DNA of 64,000 nt from an uncultured Paraprevotella sp. (GTDB lineage Bacteria > Bacteroidota > Bacteroidia > Bacteroidales > Bacteroidaceae): assembly GCA_900548345.1 (NCBI GenBank), contig URKA01000001.1, positions 124,001 through 188,000 on the forward strand, read 5' to 3'. This document shows positions 7,877 through 16,169 of this stretch, piece after piece. Every line of letters begins with the position of its first letter. The first letter of the stretch is position 1. The notes beneath the pieces are model-generated. The model was not told the origin of the DNA and ran no database searches. It saw nothing but the letters and a program-made list of their open reading frames with translations. Position numbers and translations under genes: made by a program.

Positions 7877-9007
7877 TTACTTTACCACGCAGATGCTTGC
7901 ACGGTTGTAGTTCGGAGTCTTGAATACATTGCCCACACCCTTGCCTTGCGTTTCGATTCTGTCGGCACTGATATGATAAGTATTTACCAATACTTTCTTC
8001 ACTGCTTCAGCACGTTTCTGAGCCAGTCTTTCGTTGAATGCGGCATTGCCTTCAGGAGAAGCGTAACCGGAGATGGAAACCTTCACATCCTTGTTCTCGT
8101 TCAAGTAAGTAGCCAGACGATCGATGTTAGGCATCTGGAGTGCATCCACCTTGCTGCTACTCTGACGGAAGATGACGATGAACTCGTCTGTTCCGGCACC
8201 CTGTACAACTTTGGTCTCAGGCTTTTTGTTGCGGCAGTCGTTCAGATCCTTCTGCAAATCGTTGATGGTGTTCTGTGCATTCTGCAAAGCACGGTCCTTG
8301 CTTGCTGCTTCAGCTTCCATAGAACTTATAGTTGCATTCAATGCGGCAATTTCGTCAAGATGTGAGCAACCGTTAGAATAGTAGTGTTTGCCGTTGCTGT
8401 TCTTGAAGTGGTAGGTCAGACCTGCAGTAATCTCCCACGTTGCCTGATTGGCCGTGTAGTTCAGATGGTCCTGCTCTTTAATGGTCATGTTCCAGATAAT
8501 CGCCGGTTTCACACTGACGGTCCATGCCTTCTGCTCACCCAAGTTAAAGTTGAGGTTCAAGCCTGCCTTTGAAGTTACCCAGTTGGCGTCAACTCCGCCT
8601 TTTCTCGTCTCATAGGCATCATTTATATGCAACCATCCGAAACCGCCGACAGCTTCAACTTCAAACAAACTGGGTTTGCCTTTATAGCGTGAAAATACAT
8701 TATTAAGATTCACACGGTGCAACAGCATCAGGTTACTTGCATCGAAAGCGGCCTGGCTATCGAATGTATTGATGCTCCACATGTTTTCAACAGTCAAACC
8801 ATAAATCGGGGAGAACTGCTTGTTGACATTCACACCCATTGTGGCGCGTGCATTCTTGAAAAATGCGCTGTGTGTAAGCGGACTTACAATACCACCTTGA
8901 ATACCGACCGACCAATTGTCGCGGAATTTGATGCTCTGCTGCTCTGTCTGTGCGCTCAGGCTGCTTACGCCCATCACGCCTGCTAATAAAAGTAGAGACT
9001 TTTTCAT
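7877..9007 (-). CDS. OmpA family outer membrane protein (copy B)
   Basis: 376 residues from the ATG at 9007; signal peptide MKKSLLLLAGVMGVSSLSA. The architecture is the same as copy A: barrel part (DNWSVGIQGGIVSPLTH, EVEAVGGFGWLH, WEITAGLTYHFKNSNGK), coiled-coil linker (LNATISSMEAEAASKDRAL) and OmpA domain (VSISGYASPEGNAAFNERLAQ, IETQGKGVGN). The strong similarity in order and wording to copy A indicates a tandem duplication. Promoter box and terminator are separate from copy A, so the two can be regulated independently. Confidence 0.9.
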   Translation of the reverse strand: MKKSLLLLAGVMGVSSLSAQTEQQSIKFRDNWSVGIQGGIVSPLTHSAFFKNARATMGVNVNKQFSPIYGLTVENMWSINTFDSQAAFDASNLMLLHRVNLNNVFSRYKGKPSLFEVEAVGGFGWLHINDAYETRKGGVDANWVTSKAGLNLNFNLGEQKAWTVSVKPAIIWNMTIKEQDHLNYTANQATWEITAGLTYHFKNSNGKHYYSNGCSHLDEIAALNATISSMEAEAASKDRALQNAQNTINDLQKDLNDCRNKKPETKVVQGAGTDEFIVIFRQSSSKVDALQMPNIDRLATYLNENKDVKVSISGYASPEGNAAFNERLAQKRAEAVKKVLVNTYHISADRIETQGKGVGNVFKTPNYNRASICVVK

Positions 9008-9047
9008 AATTATTCTTCTTAAATTAATAAATATTGCTATTTCGTTG

Positions 9048-9055
9048 CAAATATA
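9048..9055 (-). promoter_or_regulatory. -7 promoter box for OmpA-like copy B
   Basis: TATATTTG on the minus strand, exact TAnnTTTG, about 40 bases upstream of the ATG at 9007. Confidence 0.6.
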
Positions 9056-9090
9056 CATTATATTCATGAAACAATAGCATATTACCTATG

Positions 9091-9140
9091 TTATTAAATG
9101 AAAAAAAGAAGGCTTCCTCCTTCTTTTTTTCATTTAATAA
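9091..9140 (-). terminator. Long terminator hairpin after the meso-DAP dehydrogenase gene
   Basis: A 22-base perfect inverted repeat, TTATTAAATG plus AAAAAAAGAAGG, with a six-base loop. It lies 34 bases after the stop of the dehydrogenase gene and isolates that operon from OmpA copy B. Confidence 0.85.
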
Positions 9141-9174
9141 CATCAGAATCCCACTTTGACAAGATTCTTACGTC

Positions 9175-10074
9175 CTAAACCAAATGTCCGATAAGTTCTT
9201 CCCTCTCTCCAGGGAGCAAATCTATCACCGGAATTTCAATCATTGTATAGCACCCCGGCTGCTGTTTCATCGACGCACGCGCCGCACATACGAGCACCTG
9301 TCCGGTCAGGGCTGGATTATTGATGTGCATGTTGAACTCGAACAACTGGTTTTGTGTCTTGCCGGATACGCCCTTACGCGTCAGGTTCACGCCGTGCCCC
9401 ATATCCAACAGTTCATCCACGCAAAGCACCTGCATGACATGTGTCTCGTCGTTGACAAAATAGGGGTCGTTCTTGATGGCTGCCGCTACTTTATCAAACT
9501 CATAACCGTCCTTCACTTCAATATATACCATGCGACGATGTATTCCTGTTCCCGTCGGTATGGTCATGGAAAGTGCGGCCTTGACGCCTTCTACGGCTTT
9601 GACTGCTACCGTATGCCCCATACTCATACCCGGACCGAAGTTGGTGTAAGTAATCCCTTTGGGAGCAATGGCCTGCAACATCGTGCGCACGATGGAATCG
9701 CTTCCTGGGTCCCATCCGGCAGAAATGACAGAAACGGCCTGTCCTTCCCTGGCACTTTCGCCCAATGAACGGCGAAGTGCCGTGATTTGCGTATGGATAT
9801 CGAAACTGTCCACTGTGTTGATGCCTAAGGCCAATATCTCCTTTGCATACTTTTCCACACTGCGAGTCGGTGTGGCCAAAATGGCCACATCCACATCTTC
9901 CAGTTCACGAATGTCTTTAACGACCTCGTATCCGGCCAGTTCTTGGGGTTTGTTTTCCGCACCGTTCCGGCGAACGATACCTGCCACCTCAAAATCGGGG
10001 GCGGCTTCGAGTGCCTGGAGCGTGTAATGTCCGATGTTGCCGTATCCGACAACTGCAGCTCTTATCTTTTTCAT
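9175..10074 (-). CDS. ddh: meso-diaminopimelate D-dehydrogenase
   Basis: 299 residues, normal length for this NADPH-dependent enzyme, which makes meso-diaminopimelate directly from tetrahydrodipicolinate for lysine and peptidoglycan synthesis. The Rossmann start is AAVVGYGNIGHYTLQAL; family segments include ILATPTRSVEKYA, VDSFDIH, SVISAGWDPGSDSIVR, FGPGMSMGHTVAV and GVSGKTQNQLFEFNMHINNPALTGQ (in two parts). Third gene of a probable operon after the CoA transferase and the C1 peptidase; the gap to the peptidase gene is 26 bases. Confidence 0.95.
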   Translation of the reverse strand: MKKIRAAVVGYGNIGHYTLQALEAAPDFEVAGIVRRNGAENKPQELAGYEVVKDIRELEDVDVAILATPTRSVEKYAKEILALGINTVDSFDIHTQITALRRSLGESAREGQAVSVISAGWDPGSDSIVRTMLQAIAPKGITYTNFGPGMSMGHTVAVKAVEGVKAALSMTIPTGTGIHRRMVYIEVKDGYEFDKVAAAIKNDPYFVNDETHVMQVLCVDELLDMGHGVNLTRKGVSGKTQNQLFEFNMHINNPALTGQVLVCAARASMKQQPGCYTMIEIPVIDLLPGEREELIGHLV

Positions 10075-10100
10075 CTTATCGTGTATTTATTGGTTTGGTG

Positions 10101-11492
10101 TTATTCTTCGTTCTGGAACATCGGGTCCCAAGCCGGCAGGCGGACAGGTTTTTGCTTCAATATATCCAGAATATTCTGCGGACAGTACTTCTTGTTCGCC
10201 ACCACACGGAACATGTATTCATCAAACCATTCGTCTGTCATAATCAGATGACCCTTGAACCCGTATGTCGGCCCCCAACTGTTCTCCACCATCCACTTCC
10301 TGGGTTTTCCCTCATCGTCGAGGTCTACAGCCATCAGTGTCATGGCGTGCGTACTTCCGCTGTCGAAACTTTGGATACGTTGTTTCTTATTCATGCCGAA
10401 TGTCGTACCGAACAGACTTTCATAATCATAGTTCTTCAGGTCGAGCATTCCGGTCTTGGGGTTGAGGTATTTGCCCACATCGCAGCTGAAATACATCATC
10501 GTGCTGTCTTTCAGGCTGGCTATGGCAATCTTCTTGATGTCCTCTATCGGCAGATTAAGGTACAGCCAGTTATGACCGTCGTATGTGTGGCGGTCGTAAT
10601 CAATCTCGTATACCTTATTATATTCGCGCGAGGGGTCATTCATCAGCATCACATAGTTGGCATTCAAGTCTTCACCGCCACAAACTTCCTTATAAAAGCT
10701 CTGGGGGGTATAAGTCTTGGGAGTCTCCGTGTATTTTCCGTCCTTCTTCGGTGCCCATTCAAATGAGGCCGGAGGCTGTCCGTATGCATATACAAGCATA
10801 CGGTACACTGTTTTCAGCATATCCACCTTCTCCTGTTCCAGAGCCTTTACAGACGCTCCTTCTGCGGCTTTCTCGCGGAGTTGTATGCCGAACTCGCGGA
10901 GTTTCCTTTTCAGCAGGGAAGAAAACTCACTTGTGTTATTACTATTGTATGTTTCCGCCATGACATCTTTCGGCACAAGACCGTATTTCGCAATCAGGTC
11001 GGACACTCCGGTAAACTGTCCGCCGTCGCTCAACGGGTTACGGAACAACCATTCCACCATTTTGTCGTCAAGCGGCTGTTTGCGCGTATCGATGATGCCC
11101 TGGAGGAACAGATTGCTTTTCTCCAACTGGTCGTAGAAGAACGTATAGGCGTGTGAGAAGAAGAAATCCTTCATCCCCGTGCGGGCCATGACTTGGGCAC
11201 GCAACACGTTGGTTCCCGTGAACAGCCAGCAACGTCCGCTTTTCTGTTGGTCGGAAATGCCAGAGCTTTTCACCCGGTTACTGAACCACGTGTCGGGAGC
11301 GGCGGTGTTCTCCTGGCTCAATGTAAGCTGTTTGATGGAATTCGCACTCACCGCATTGCGGATGGCTTTGTCCGTAACATTGTGTCCGTAACTCTCCGAA
11401 AGTGTCTTCAACACTTCGGGTGTGAGGGCCGACTGTGCCATGGCTGTACAGATACCGCCGGCGAGGGCCCAACAAAACATGAATCTTTTCAT
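10101..11492 (-). CDS. Secreted C1 family peptidase (bleomycin hydrolase/PepC-like)
   Basis: 463-residue papain-like aminopeptidase of the C1B family. The catalytic cysteine is Cys88 in DQQKSGRCWLF, the histidine lies in FDSGSTHAMTLMAVD and the asparagine in WMVENSWG. FSHAYTFFYDQLEKSN and LSDGGQF are also typical of PepC. Unlike cytoplasmic PepC/bleomycin hydrolases it begins with a signal peptide (MKRFMFCWALAGGICTAMA), so it probably works in the periplasm or outside. It starts 6 bases after the CoA-transferase stop and is likely co-transcribed with it and with ddh. Confidence 0.9.
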   Translation of the reverse strand: MKRFMFCWALAGGICTAMAQSALTPEVLKTLSESYGHNVTDKAIRNAVSANSIKQLTLSQENTAAPDTWFSNRVKSSGISDQQKSGRCWLFTGTNVLRAQVMARTGMKDFFFSHAYTFFYDQLEKSNLFLQGIIDTRKQPLDDKMVEWLFRNPLSDGGQFTGVSDLIAKYGLVPKDVMAETYNSNNTSEFSSLLKRKLREFGIQLREKAAEGASVKALEQEKVDMLKTVYRMLVYAYGQPPASFEWAPKKDGKYTETPKTYTPQSFYKEVCGGEDLNANYVMLMNDPSREYNKVYEIDYDRHTYDGHNWLYLNLPIEDIKKIAIASLKDSTMMYFSCDVGKYLNPKTGMLDLKNYDYESLFGTTFGMNKKQRIQSFDSGSTHAMTLMAVDLDDEGKPRKWMVENSWGPTYGFKGHLIMTDEWFDEYMFRVVANKKYCPQNILDILKQKPVRLPAWDPMFQNEE

Positions 11493-11498
11493 TACACC

Positions 11499-13010
11499 TT
11501 ATTTAATATATTCAGCCCAGTCTGTCAGTCTCATATCTCCCTTACGCATGAGCGTGTCGTGCATGGCAAAAGCCGCCGACAGGCAATGATGCGTATGTCC
11601 GCCGTTCTTGGCTGCGTATTTCATGTAATCGGTCAGGAGAGGACGGTAATCGGGATGGGCCACCTGTATGATAGCCTCGGCTTTCTCCATGGCACATTTG
11701 CCGCGAAGGTCGGCCACACCGTATTCGGTAATCACGGCATCCACGAAATGGCTGGTATGGTCGATATGCGAGCAGAACGGCACAATGCTGCTGATGCAGC
11801 CTCCCTTGGTTGTGGAACCGCAAGTGAAGATACTCAAGTAAGCATTGTTCGTAAAGTCTGCCGAACCGCCGATACCGTTCATCATCTTCGTGCCACAGAT
11901 TTTCGTAGAGTTCACATGACCATAGATATCCGCCTCGATAGCCGTATTCAGTGAGCATACGCCGATACGTGCGATGACTTCGGGACTGTTGGATATCTCA
12001 GAAGGACGCAACACGAGTTTGTCCTTGAAGAAGTCCATGTCATTGTATATGCCCTGCAGGCATTCGTTCGTCACGGTAAGCGAACAAGCGGAGGCCGAGC
12101 GCACACGCCCGTCTCTCATCAGTTGCACGGGAGCATCCTGAAGCACCTCGGTGTAGATGCTGAAATCCGGAATATCGGGACACTGGCCCAATGCACCGAG
12201 CACGGCATTGGCTCCGCTGCCCACACCACTTTGCAGATTGAGGAATGTGGGAGGTATCTTGCCGCTCTTCATGTTGGCGAGCAGGAAATCCGCCACGTTC
12301 ATACCGATTTGCGTCGTAATGGGGTCGGCATCCTTGAAGGCGCGCGCCTCGTCAGGTATATCACATTCGATAACCCCCATGATGCGGTCGGCATCCACTT
12401 CAACATACGGTTTGCCTATCCTGTCGCTCGCCTTCGTAATCATGATGGGTGTACGGAAGGGATGGTCTTCGATTTCATACACATCGTGTATACCCATACA
12501 TTTCTTGCTGTGGAAGGCGTTCAACTCGATAATGATGCCCTTCTTGGCCAGACGGCACACCGTGGGACTGATACCTCCTGCAGCCGTCAGATAGATACGG
12601 GCCTTTCCGCCCACCTTTTCCACTTCGCAGGCCTCTATGATGGCCCAATCCACCTCGCCCAGATAACCTTGCCGAATCTGTGTGGCCATATTGGACAGGT
12701 TGAGGTCGGAATAGGAAATCTCGTTGTTGTTGACATGTGTACGGAAGTCCTTGTTGGTCGTATATGGAGCACGGAACTTGATAGCCTGCGCATTGGCCAG
12801 CATCCCGTCACAACTCTGTCCGGTGGATGCACCTGTGAGGATATTGATTTTAAAATCCCTTCCCTCCGCATGTTCGGCTTCCGCCCTTCTGGCAATTTCC
12901 GCCGGCACACATTTGGGAACACCTGCAGGCGTAAAGCCGCTCAGGCCGATACAATCTCCGTTTTGGATAAAAGCCGCTGCTTCTGCAGCCGTAATCTTGT
13001 TGAATGCCAT
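11499..13010 (-). CDS. Succinate:CoA transferase (acetyl-CoA hydrolase/transferase family)
   Basis: 503-residue class I CoA transferase. The catalytic glutamate that forms the CoA thioester is Glu288 in FSIYTEVLQD; other signatures are LSGFTPAGVPK, GASTGQSCDG, NLQSGVGSGANAV, KMMNGIGGSADF and ITEYGVADLRGK. In succinate/propionate-forming Bacteroidetes this enzyme moves CoA between succinyl-CoA, propionyl-CoA and acetate. First gene of the operon with the C1 peptidase and ddh; a TATCTTTG box lies about 43 bases upstream of its ATG. Substrate preference (succinate versus acetate) cannot be read with certainty. Confidence 0.9.
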   Translation of the reverse strand: MAFNKITAAEAAAFIQNGDCIGLSGFTPAGVPKCVPAEIARRAEAEHAEGRDFKINILTGASTGQSCDGMLANAQAIKFRAPYTTNKDFRTHVNNNEISYSDLNLSNMATQIRQGYLGEVDWAIIEACEVEKVGGKARIYLTAAGGISPTVCRLAKKGIIIELNAFHSKKCMGIHDVYEIEDHPFRTPIMITKASDRIGKPYVEVDADRIMGVIECDIPDEARAFKDADPITTQIGMNVADFLLANMKSGKIPPTFLNLQSGVGSGANAVLGALGQCPDIPDFSIYTEVLQDAPVQLMRDGRVRSASACSLTVTNECLQGIYNDMDFFKDKLVLRPSEISNSPEVIARIGVCSLNTAIEADIYGHVNSTKICGTKMMNGIGGSADFTNNAYLSIFTCGSTTKGGCISSIVPFCSHIDHTSHFVDAVITEYGVADLRGKCAMEKAEAIIQVAHPDYRPLLTDYMKYAAKNGGHTHHCLSAAFAMHDTLMRKGDMRLTDWAEYIK

Positions 13011-13052
13011 AGAATAAATGCTTAACGTTATTTACTTTTCGATATATGTTCG

Positions 13053-13060
13053 CAAAGATA
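13053..13060 (-). promoter_or_regulatory. -7 promoter box for the CoA-transferase operon
   Basis: TATCTTTG on the minus strand (CAAAGATA on plus), exact TAnnTTTG, 43 bases upstream of the ATG at 13010. Confidence 0.6.
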
Positions 13061-13130
13061 ATTCTTTTTTTTGAAAAGCACGATGGAAAAGACAGCATTT
13101 CACGGCATTTCAGCGACTACACCACCTCAT

Positions 13131-13200
13131 TGAATTGCCGACCTGTTCTCATCGCCTCGCACACAGGTGTGCGTTCGTACGAGAACAGGTCGGCAATTCA
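13131..13200. repeat. Palindromic intergenic repeat, copy 2
   Basis: A 20-base perfect inverted repeat (13131-13150 with 13181-13200, TGAATTGCCGACCTGTTCTC and its complement). It surrounds a 30-base centre that itself contains the palindrome CGCACACAGGTGTGCG (13158-13173). It lies in the 526-base gap between the CoA-transferase operon and miaB and is not followed by a T run. It shares GCCGACCTGT and CACACAGGTG with copy 3 near 39.6 kb. Confidence 0.85.
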
Positions 13201-13259
13201 GCATTGTTAAGTCATTGATTTATAACACACTTAAAAAGGCCGTAAAAACGACCTAAAAA

Positions 13260-13289
13260 AGCGTCGGGAACTTCACAGCTCCCGACGCC
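13260..13289 (+). terminator. GC-rich hairpin, possible terminator or leader structure
   Basis: Stem GCGTCGGGA/TCCCGACGC preceded by an A run (AAAAAA). No T run follows on the plus strand, but the upstream A run would give one on the minus strand. A 47-codon frame starts 17 bases after it. Its role as terminator or leader element is unclear. Confidence 0.4.
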
Positions 13290-13305
13290 TCACTAAACCT
13301 TAACT

Positions 13306-13449
13306 ATGAAAAAATCTAATGTTTTTATTCACAAGCAAAGTTCTGAATTATTTATGTTAAAACAAATAGCTGATTATGAGTTTAACCTTGCCTTAACTTT
13401 ATTTAATACCAAACCCGCCATCTTTCACTTCTTTGCACAAAACGGATGA
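13306..13449 (+). CDS. Possible small protein (47 residues), unknown
   Basis: Frame ATG-TGA of 47 codons beginning MKKSNVFIHKQSSELF and ending FHFFAQNG. It is AT-rich compared with the neighbours, directly follows the GC-rich hairpin and stops just before the miaB promoter. I recognise no family. It may be a real small protein, a leader peptide or chance; there is no ribosome-binding sequence to decide. Confidence 0.25.
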   Translation: MKKSNVFIHKQSSELFMLKQIADYEFNLALTLFNTKPAIFHFFAQNG

Positions 13450-13479
13450 TTTGAATATGCTTGATTTTGCGTATCTTTG
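13450..13479 (+). promoter_or_regulatory. Promoter of miaB (-33 and -7 boxes)
   Basis: TTTG at 13450-13453 and TATCTTTG at 13472-13479 with 18 bases between, matching the Bacteroidetes housekeeping promoter (TTTG, about 19 bases, TAnnTTTG). miaB starts 57 bases downstream. Confidence 0.7.
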
Positions 13480-13536
13480 CGCCCGTAAAACCGGAAGGGG
13501 GCCTTTCCGGCTTACATTTGAACTTGAAAACCCATC

Positions 13537-14871
13537 ATGAAGAAACTTTTCATAGAAACATACGGCTGCCAGATGAACGTGGCAGACAGCGAAGTGGTCG
13601 CCTCCGTCATGCAAATGGCCGGATACGAGGTATGCGAGTCTTTGGACGAGGCCGACGCCGTTTTCCTGAACACATGTTCCGTCCGCGACAATGCCGAACA
13701 GAAAATCATCAACCGGCTGGAATTCCTCCATGCCATGAAACGCAAAGGACGCCGGCTGATTGTCGGCGTACTGGGATGTATGGCGGAACGGGTAAAGGAG
13801 AATTTGCTCGAAAAGCATCATGCCGACATCGTGGCCGGACCGGACGCCTACCTTTCGTTGCCCGACCTCATCCTACAGGTAGAGGCCGGACATAAGGCTA
13901 TCAACGTGGAACTATCCACCACAGAAACTTATAAGGACGTCATCCCTCAACGCATCTGCGGACCGCACATCTCAGGCTTTGTCAGCATCATGCGGGGATG
14001 CAACAACTTCTGCCACTACTGCATCGTTCCTTATACACGAGGACGCGAACGCAGTCGGGATGTAGAGAGCATACTCGCGGAAGTTCGCGACCTGAAATCG
14101 AAAGGATACAAGGAAGTGACGCTACTGGGACAGAACGTCAATTCATACCGTTACGAATGCAACGAACACACGGTAACATTCCCGGAACTCCTGCGCATGG
14201 TGGCGCACGAGGCCAAGGGAATGAGAGTTAGGTTCACCACATCCCACCCAAAAGACATGAGCGACGACACGCTCCGTGTGATTGCGGAAGAGCCGAATGT
14301 ATGCCGCCATATCCACCTGCCCGTGCAAAGCGGAAGCAACCGCATACTGAAACTGATGAACCGGAAATACACACGCGAATGGTATCTCGACCGTGTGGCT
14401 GCCATACGGCGTATCATCCCCGACTGCGGATTGTCTACAGACATCTTCTCCGGTTACTGCAGCGAGACTGAAGATGACCACAAGGAATCGCTGTCGCTCA
14501 TGCGCGAATGCGGCTACGACAGCGCCTTTATGTTCAAATACTCCGAACGGCCGGGCACATACGCCTCGAAAAACCTTCCTGACGACATACCGGAAGAGAC
14601 CAAGGTGCGTCGTCTGAACGAGCTGATAGCCTTGCAGAACGAACTTTCAGCCGAAAGCAACCGCAGATGCGAAGGCCGCACATACGAAGTATTGGCTGAA
14701 GGCGTCAGCAAGCGTTCCAAGAACCAGCTTTACGGCCGGACCGAGCAGAACAAGGTCGTGGTGTTCGACCGCAACCAGCATCACATTGGCGATTTCATAA
14801 AGGTAAGAATCACGGAAAGTTCTTCTGCCACCCTGAAAGGTGTGGTTGAGGACGACGCCCCTGCAAGTTAA
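13537..14871 (+). CDS. miaB: tRNA-2-methylthio-N6-dimethylallyladenosine synthase MiaB
   Basis: 444-residue radical-SAM methylthiotransferase acting on A37 of tRNAs that read U-starting codons. Three N-terminal cysteines bind the auxiliary 4Fe-4S cluster (Cys11 in YGCQMN, Cys47 in NTCSVRDNA, Cys81 in LGCMAER). The radical-SAM CxxxCxxC is Cys155, Cys159, Cys162 in RGCNNFCHYCIVPYTRGRERSR (two parts), and the C-terminal TRAM domain runs from about 380. The residue before the radical-SAM motif and the RERSR tail fit MiaB rather than RimO or MtaB. It has its own promoter. Confidence 0.96.
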   Translation: MKKLFIETYGCQMNVADSEVVASVMQMAGYEVCESLDEADAVFLNTCSVRDNAEQKIINRLEFLHAMKRKGRRLIVGVLGCMAERVKENLLEKHHADIVAGPDAYLSLPDLILQVEAGHKAINVELSTTETYKDVIPQRICGPHISGFVSIMRGCNNFCHYCIVPYTRGRERSRDVESILAEVRDLKSKGYKEVTLLGQNVNSYRYECNEHTVTFPELLRMVAHEAKGMRVRFTTSHPKDMSDDTLRVIAEEPNVCRHIHLPVQSGSNRILKLMNRKYTREWYLDRVAAIRRIIPDCGLSTDIFSGYCSETEDDHKESLSLMRECGYDSAFMFKYSERPGTYASKNLPDDIPEETKVRRLNELIALQNELSAESNRRCEGRTYEVLAEGVSKRSKNQLYGRTEQNKVVVFDRNQHHIGDFIKVRITESSSATLKGVVEDDAPAS

Positions 14872-14909
14872 ACACTGTTAAAAGCAGAAGCATTCCTTAC
14901 GTTTTATTG

Positions 14910-14917
14910 TATTTTTG
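14910..14917 (+). promoter_or_regulatory. -7 promoter box for the ftsX operon
   Basis: TATTTTTG, an exact TAnnTTTG match, 31 bases upstream of the ATG at 14949. Confidence 0.5.
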
Positions 14918-14948
14918 TAAATTACACTAATATGCTCGGTTTGAAGTG

Positions 14949-15815
14949 ATGGGAAAGAAAAAGACAAAAGGTTCTTTAGGTATGCAGTGGTTCACCACGG
15001 GAGTCAGCACTATGCTCGTGCTGGTTTTATTGGGCATGGTGATGTTTTTCATCCTCTTTGCCGGCCGGCTGTCCGATTCGGTGAAAGAGAACCTGACCGT
15101 GATGGTGCTGGTATCCGATGAAGCCGGAGAGTCTGACATTCTGCGATTTCGCACAGCGTTGAAAGACGCGCCCTACATCGCCGGAATAACCTACATATCC
15201 AAGGACCAGGCTTTGAAGGAATACGTGAAATCCAAAGGAAGCGACCCTTCGGAATTCCTGGGCAAGAACCCCTTTACAGCTTCCTTCGAACTGCGGATGG
15301 ATGCGCTTTACGCCAACACGGACAGCCTGTCGAAAATTACGGCAGGCCTGAAAAAGGACGCTTGTGTGGAAGATGTCATCTACCAACGCGAATTAGTGGA
15401 TTCCATCAACGAGAACATCCGACGCGTCAGTTACGTACTGCTCACACTGGCGGCATTGCTTGCACTTGTCTCACTGGCCCTCATCAACAATACAGTGCGC
15501 CTGAGCATCTACTCCGGACGTTTCGTCATCCGCACCATGAAACTGGTAGGCGCAAGCTGGGGGTTCATCCGTCGCCCGTTCATGTGGCGCAGTTTCCGGC
15601 TCGGTTTCCTGTCCGCCCTGTTCGCCGACGGAATCTTGCTGGCCGGCGTACACACTTTGTTGCGGTACGACCCTTCACTGAGCGAATACATCCCGATAAG
15701 GATGCTGGCCGAAGTAGGGCTGGCTGTACTATGCTTCGGCCTGCTGCTCACCTTATGCTGCACCTACTTCTGCGTGAACAAATATCTGCGTAAGAAGTCC
15801 TCGGACATGTATTGA
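14949..15815 (+). CDS. ftsX: Cell division protein FtsX
   Basis: 288 residues from the ATG at 14949; a GTG one codon upstream is the alternative. Four membrane segments are visible: near residues 15-38 (STMLVLVLLGMVMFFILFAG), 160-182, 210-232 and 250-270. The extracytoplasmic loop between the first two is the FtsX ECD (LTVMVLVSDEAG, KDAPYIAGITYISKDQAL, FLGKNPFTASFELRM). FtsX works with the ATPase FtsE to activate cell-wall hydrolases at the septum; ftsE is not in the window. First gene of the run ftsX - DUF3098 - uppP - truB - queA - folK. Confidence 0.9.
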   Translation: MGKKKTKGSLGMQWFTTGVSTMLVLVLLGMVMFFILFAGRLSDSVKENLTVMVLVSDEAGESDILRFRTALKDAPYIAGITYISKDQALKEYVKSKGSDPSEFLGKNPFTASFELRMDALYANTDSLSKITAGLKKDACVEDVIYQRELVDSINENIRRVSYVLLTLAALLALVSLALINNTVRLSIYSGRFVIRTMKLVGASWGFIRRPFMWRSFRLGFLSALFADGILLAGVHTLLRYDPSLSEYIPIRMLAEVGLAVLCFGLLLTLCCTYFCVNKYLRKKSSDMY

Positions 15816-15842
15816 ATCAAGAAACAACAGAAAAAAAAGACC

Positions 15843-16070
15843 ATGGATAAAAGAAACTTTGCATTCGACAAAATGAACTTCATTTTGCTGGCCGTCGGAA
15901 TGGCAGTCGTCATCATCGGTTTTATTCTCATGTCCGGTTCCGGAAGCACCGAAACGACATTCAACCCCGACATATTCAGCGTGCGCCGCATCAAGGTAGC
16001 CCCGGCCGTATGCCTTTTCGGCTTCCTGTTCATCATCTATGCCATCTTGCGCAAGCCGAAGAATGATTAA
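15843..16070 (+). CDS. DUF3098 small membrane protein
   Basis: 75 residues with two membrane segments (MNFILLAVGMAVVIIGFILM and APAVCLFGFLFIIYAIL) separated by a short loop containing FNPDIFSVRRIKVAP. This layout and its position next to ftsX and uppP match the Bacteroidetes DUF3098 family, whose function is not known. The ftsX-uppP context suggests an envelope or division role, which is inference only. Confidence 0.85.
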   Translation: MDKRNFAFDKMNFILLAVGMAVVIIGFILMSGSGSTETTFNPDIFSVRRIKVAPAVCLFGFLFIIYAILRKPKND

Positions 16071-16151
16071 GGAATGAATAATTAAGGAATAAATAAATAA
16101 TTAAATAAAGAATGAGAGAATATGGGAACTGGACTTATGTTCATTCCTTAA
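16067..16151. repeat. AT-rich inverted repeat between DUF3098 and uppP
   Basis: TTAAGGAATGAA (16067-16078) is repeated as its complement TTCATTCCTTAA (16140-16151); TTAAGGAAT also recurs at 16083-16091. The left arm overlaps the DUF3098 stop. A hairpin between two operon genes could adjust downstream expression; no T run follows. Confidence 0.5.
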
Positions 16152-16169
16152 TTCTTTCATTGTTCATGA

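Noticed and set aside
12123..13025. Plus-strand open frame of 300 codons opposite the CoA transferase
   Set aside because: Shadow of a conserved coding sequence on the other strand; no signal peptide or domain.
16067..16151. Inverted repeat at DUF3098/uppP as a mobile-element end
   Set aside because: No transposase, no target duplication, and it lies inside a normal housekeeping operon.
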